In this document: piece by piece, positions 63,603 through 64,000 of the stretch
How positions within the stretch are numbered: position 1 is the stretch's first letter
Layout: every line of letters begins with the position of its first letter
Assembly (NCBI GenBank): GCA_963830165.1
Contig: CAWHKZ010000006.1
Location: 199,986 to 263,985, forward strand
Source: Bog-756 sp963830165
GTDB taxonomy: Bacteria > Actinomycetota > Acidimicrobiia > Acidimicrobiales > RAAP-2
Direction: 5' to 3'
DNA: 64,000 bases
The notes under the pieces: generated by a model
What the model saw: the letters and a program-made list of their open reading frames with translations, nothing else
The model's database searches: none
Told to the model about the DNA's origin: nothing
Made by a program: the position numbers and the translations under genes

Positions 63603-63619
63603 ATGTCAGTGACTGTCAT
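63603..63619. promoter_or_regulatory. Operator-like inverted repeat 1
   Basis: ATGTCAG-TGA-CTGTCAT: 7-bp arms with one mismatch and a 3-bp spacer, in the divergent region between the epimerase and the TetR gene. Centre 29 bp from repeat 2. Confidence 0.6.
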
Positions 63620-63631
63620 CACCGAGCAGCC

Positions 63632-63648
63632 ATGTCAGCGACTGACAT
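63632..63648. promoter_or_regulatory. Operator-like inverted repeat 2
   Basis: ATGTCAG-CGA-CTGACAT: perfect 7-bp arms with a 3-bp spacer. It lies ten bases upstream of the TetR gene's -10 element, well placed for autorepression. Confidence 0.65.
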
Positions 63649-63657
63649 CACGGCCGG

Positions 63658-63663
63658 TACGAT
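63658..63663 (+). promoter_or_regulatory. Leaderless -10 element of the TetR gene
   Basis: TACGAT, six bases before the ATG at 63670. Confidence 0.5.
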
Positions 63664-63669
63664 TGTCGT

Positions 63670-64000
63670 ATGGGACGTTGGGAGCCGGACAGCCGAGGGA
63701 GGCTCCTCGAGGCCGCGTTCGAAGCTCTACGGCGAGCAGGGGTTCGACGAGACCACGGTGGCCGAGATCGCCGAGCGGGCCGGGCTGACCGAGCGCACCT
63801 TCTTCCGGTACTTCGCCGACAAGCGGGAGGTCCTGTTCTGGGGCGCGGGCCTGCTCCAGGAGCGGGTGGTGGCGGCCGTCGTGGCGGCGCCCGACGGCGC
63901 CGCCCCCATCGACGCGGTGGCCGCCGGGCTGGAGGCGGCCGGTGCCATGCTCCAGGAGGGCCGGGGCTTCGCCCGCCGGCGCCAGGCCATCATCGACTCG
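63670..64000 (+). CDS. TetR-family regulator, cut by right edge, one frameshift
   Basis: Opens MGRWEPDSRGRLLEAAF, then one extra A near 63722 shifts the frame; the next frame continues LYGEQGFDETTVAEIAERAGLTERTFFRYFADKREVLFWG, a canonical TetR helix-turn-helix (TFFRYF recognition helix). About 110 residues are visible before the window ends. Probably represses the divergent epimerase gene and itself through the two ATGTCAG repeats. The frameshift belongs to the cluster of small errors in this end of the window. Confidence 0.75.
   Translation, partial: MGRWEPDSRGRLLEAAFEALRRAGVRRDHGGRDRRAGRADRAHLLPVLRRQAGGPVLGRGPAPGAGGGGRRGGARRRRPHRRGGRRAGGGRCHAPGGPGLRPPAPGHHRL

Noticed and set aside
1..64000. 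tRNA or rRNA genes
   Set aside because: No tRNA-like cloverleaf with a terminal TTCGANTC arm or rRNA segment was recognised by eye; a tRNAscan run would be decisive.

Overview
This is a very GC-rich chromosomal stretch from an actinobacterium. The evidence is the mycofactocin system, an NDMA-dependent alcohol dehydrogenase, several leaderless promoters with a -10 element of TANNNT/GATACT type six or seven bases before the start codon, and an actinobacterial leu attenuator. An acidimicrobial or related deep-branching lineage is plausible, but the sequence alone does not settle this. No rRNA, tRNA or CRISPR array was seen.

1-14.8 kb is a mycofactocin (MFT) locus. On the minus strand, in transcription order: mftA (precursor ending IDGMCGVY), mftB, mftC (radical SAM), an OYE/FadH-type flavoprotein, an MFT-coupled SDR, a second OYE/FadH-type flavoprotein, ETF-alpha, a FixC-like dehydrogenase, a FixX-like ferredoxin, ETF-beta, mftE (creatininase-like peptidase), a second MFT-coupled SDR, and mftF (glycosyltransferase, cut by the left edge). 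From mftB onward most junctions overlap by 4-8 bp. mftR and an NDMA-dependent alcohol dehydrogenase diverge on the plus strand. A perfect inverted repeat lies between mftA and mftR. mftD is not in the window. The ETF/FixCX genes suggest a route from reduced mycofactocinol or flavoproteins to quinone.

14.9-41.1 kb is a cell-surface locus. Three consecutive minus-strand genes encode secreted proteins of about 2,008, 1,307 and 2,837 aa. Each has a signal peptide, an almost identical Gly-rich head, a run of 88-aa (264-bp) putative-Ig (He_PIG-like) repeats (16, 9 and 25 copies by my count) and 2-3 C-terminal IPT/TIG domains. The heads are near-identical at DNA level and show mosaic polymorphisms, consistent with gene conversion. 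Beside them are a divergent 1,199-aa Gly-rich/TIG/Ig protein, an ISL3 transposase remnant, a frameshifted polytopic membrane protein, and a small membrane-anchored He_PIG/TIG protein.

41.4-59.5 kb is mostly housekeeping: an MtaD-like amidohydrolase, two SRPBCC proteins, a thioesterase-like/acyl-CoA ligase/YihY cluster, an MFS transporter, a GNAT acetyltransferase, ileS, an FGGY kinase, a methyltransferase, a TetR regulator, leuA with a complete leader-peptide attenuator, and a glutamine synthetase-family gene.

59.5-64 kb holds a class-I glutamine amidotransferase, an aldehyde dehydrogenase, an SDR, an NAD-dependent epimerase and a TetR regulator (cut by the right edge). All five are broken by small frameshifts although their catalytic motifs are intact. 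This points to locally poor sequence rather than five independent pseudogenes.
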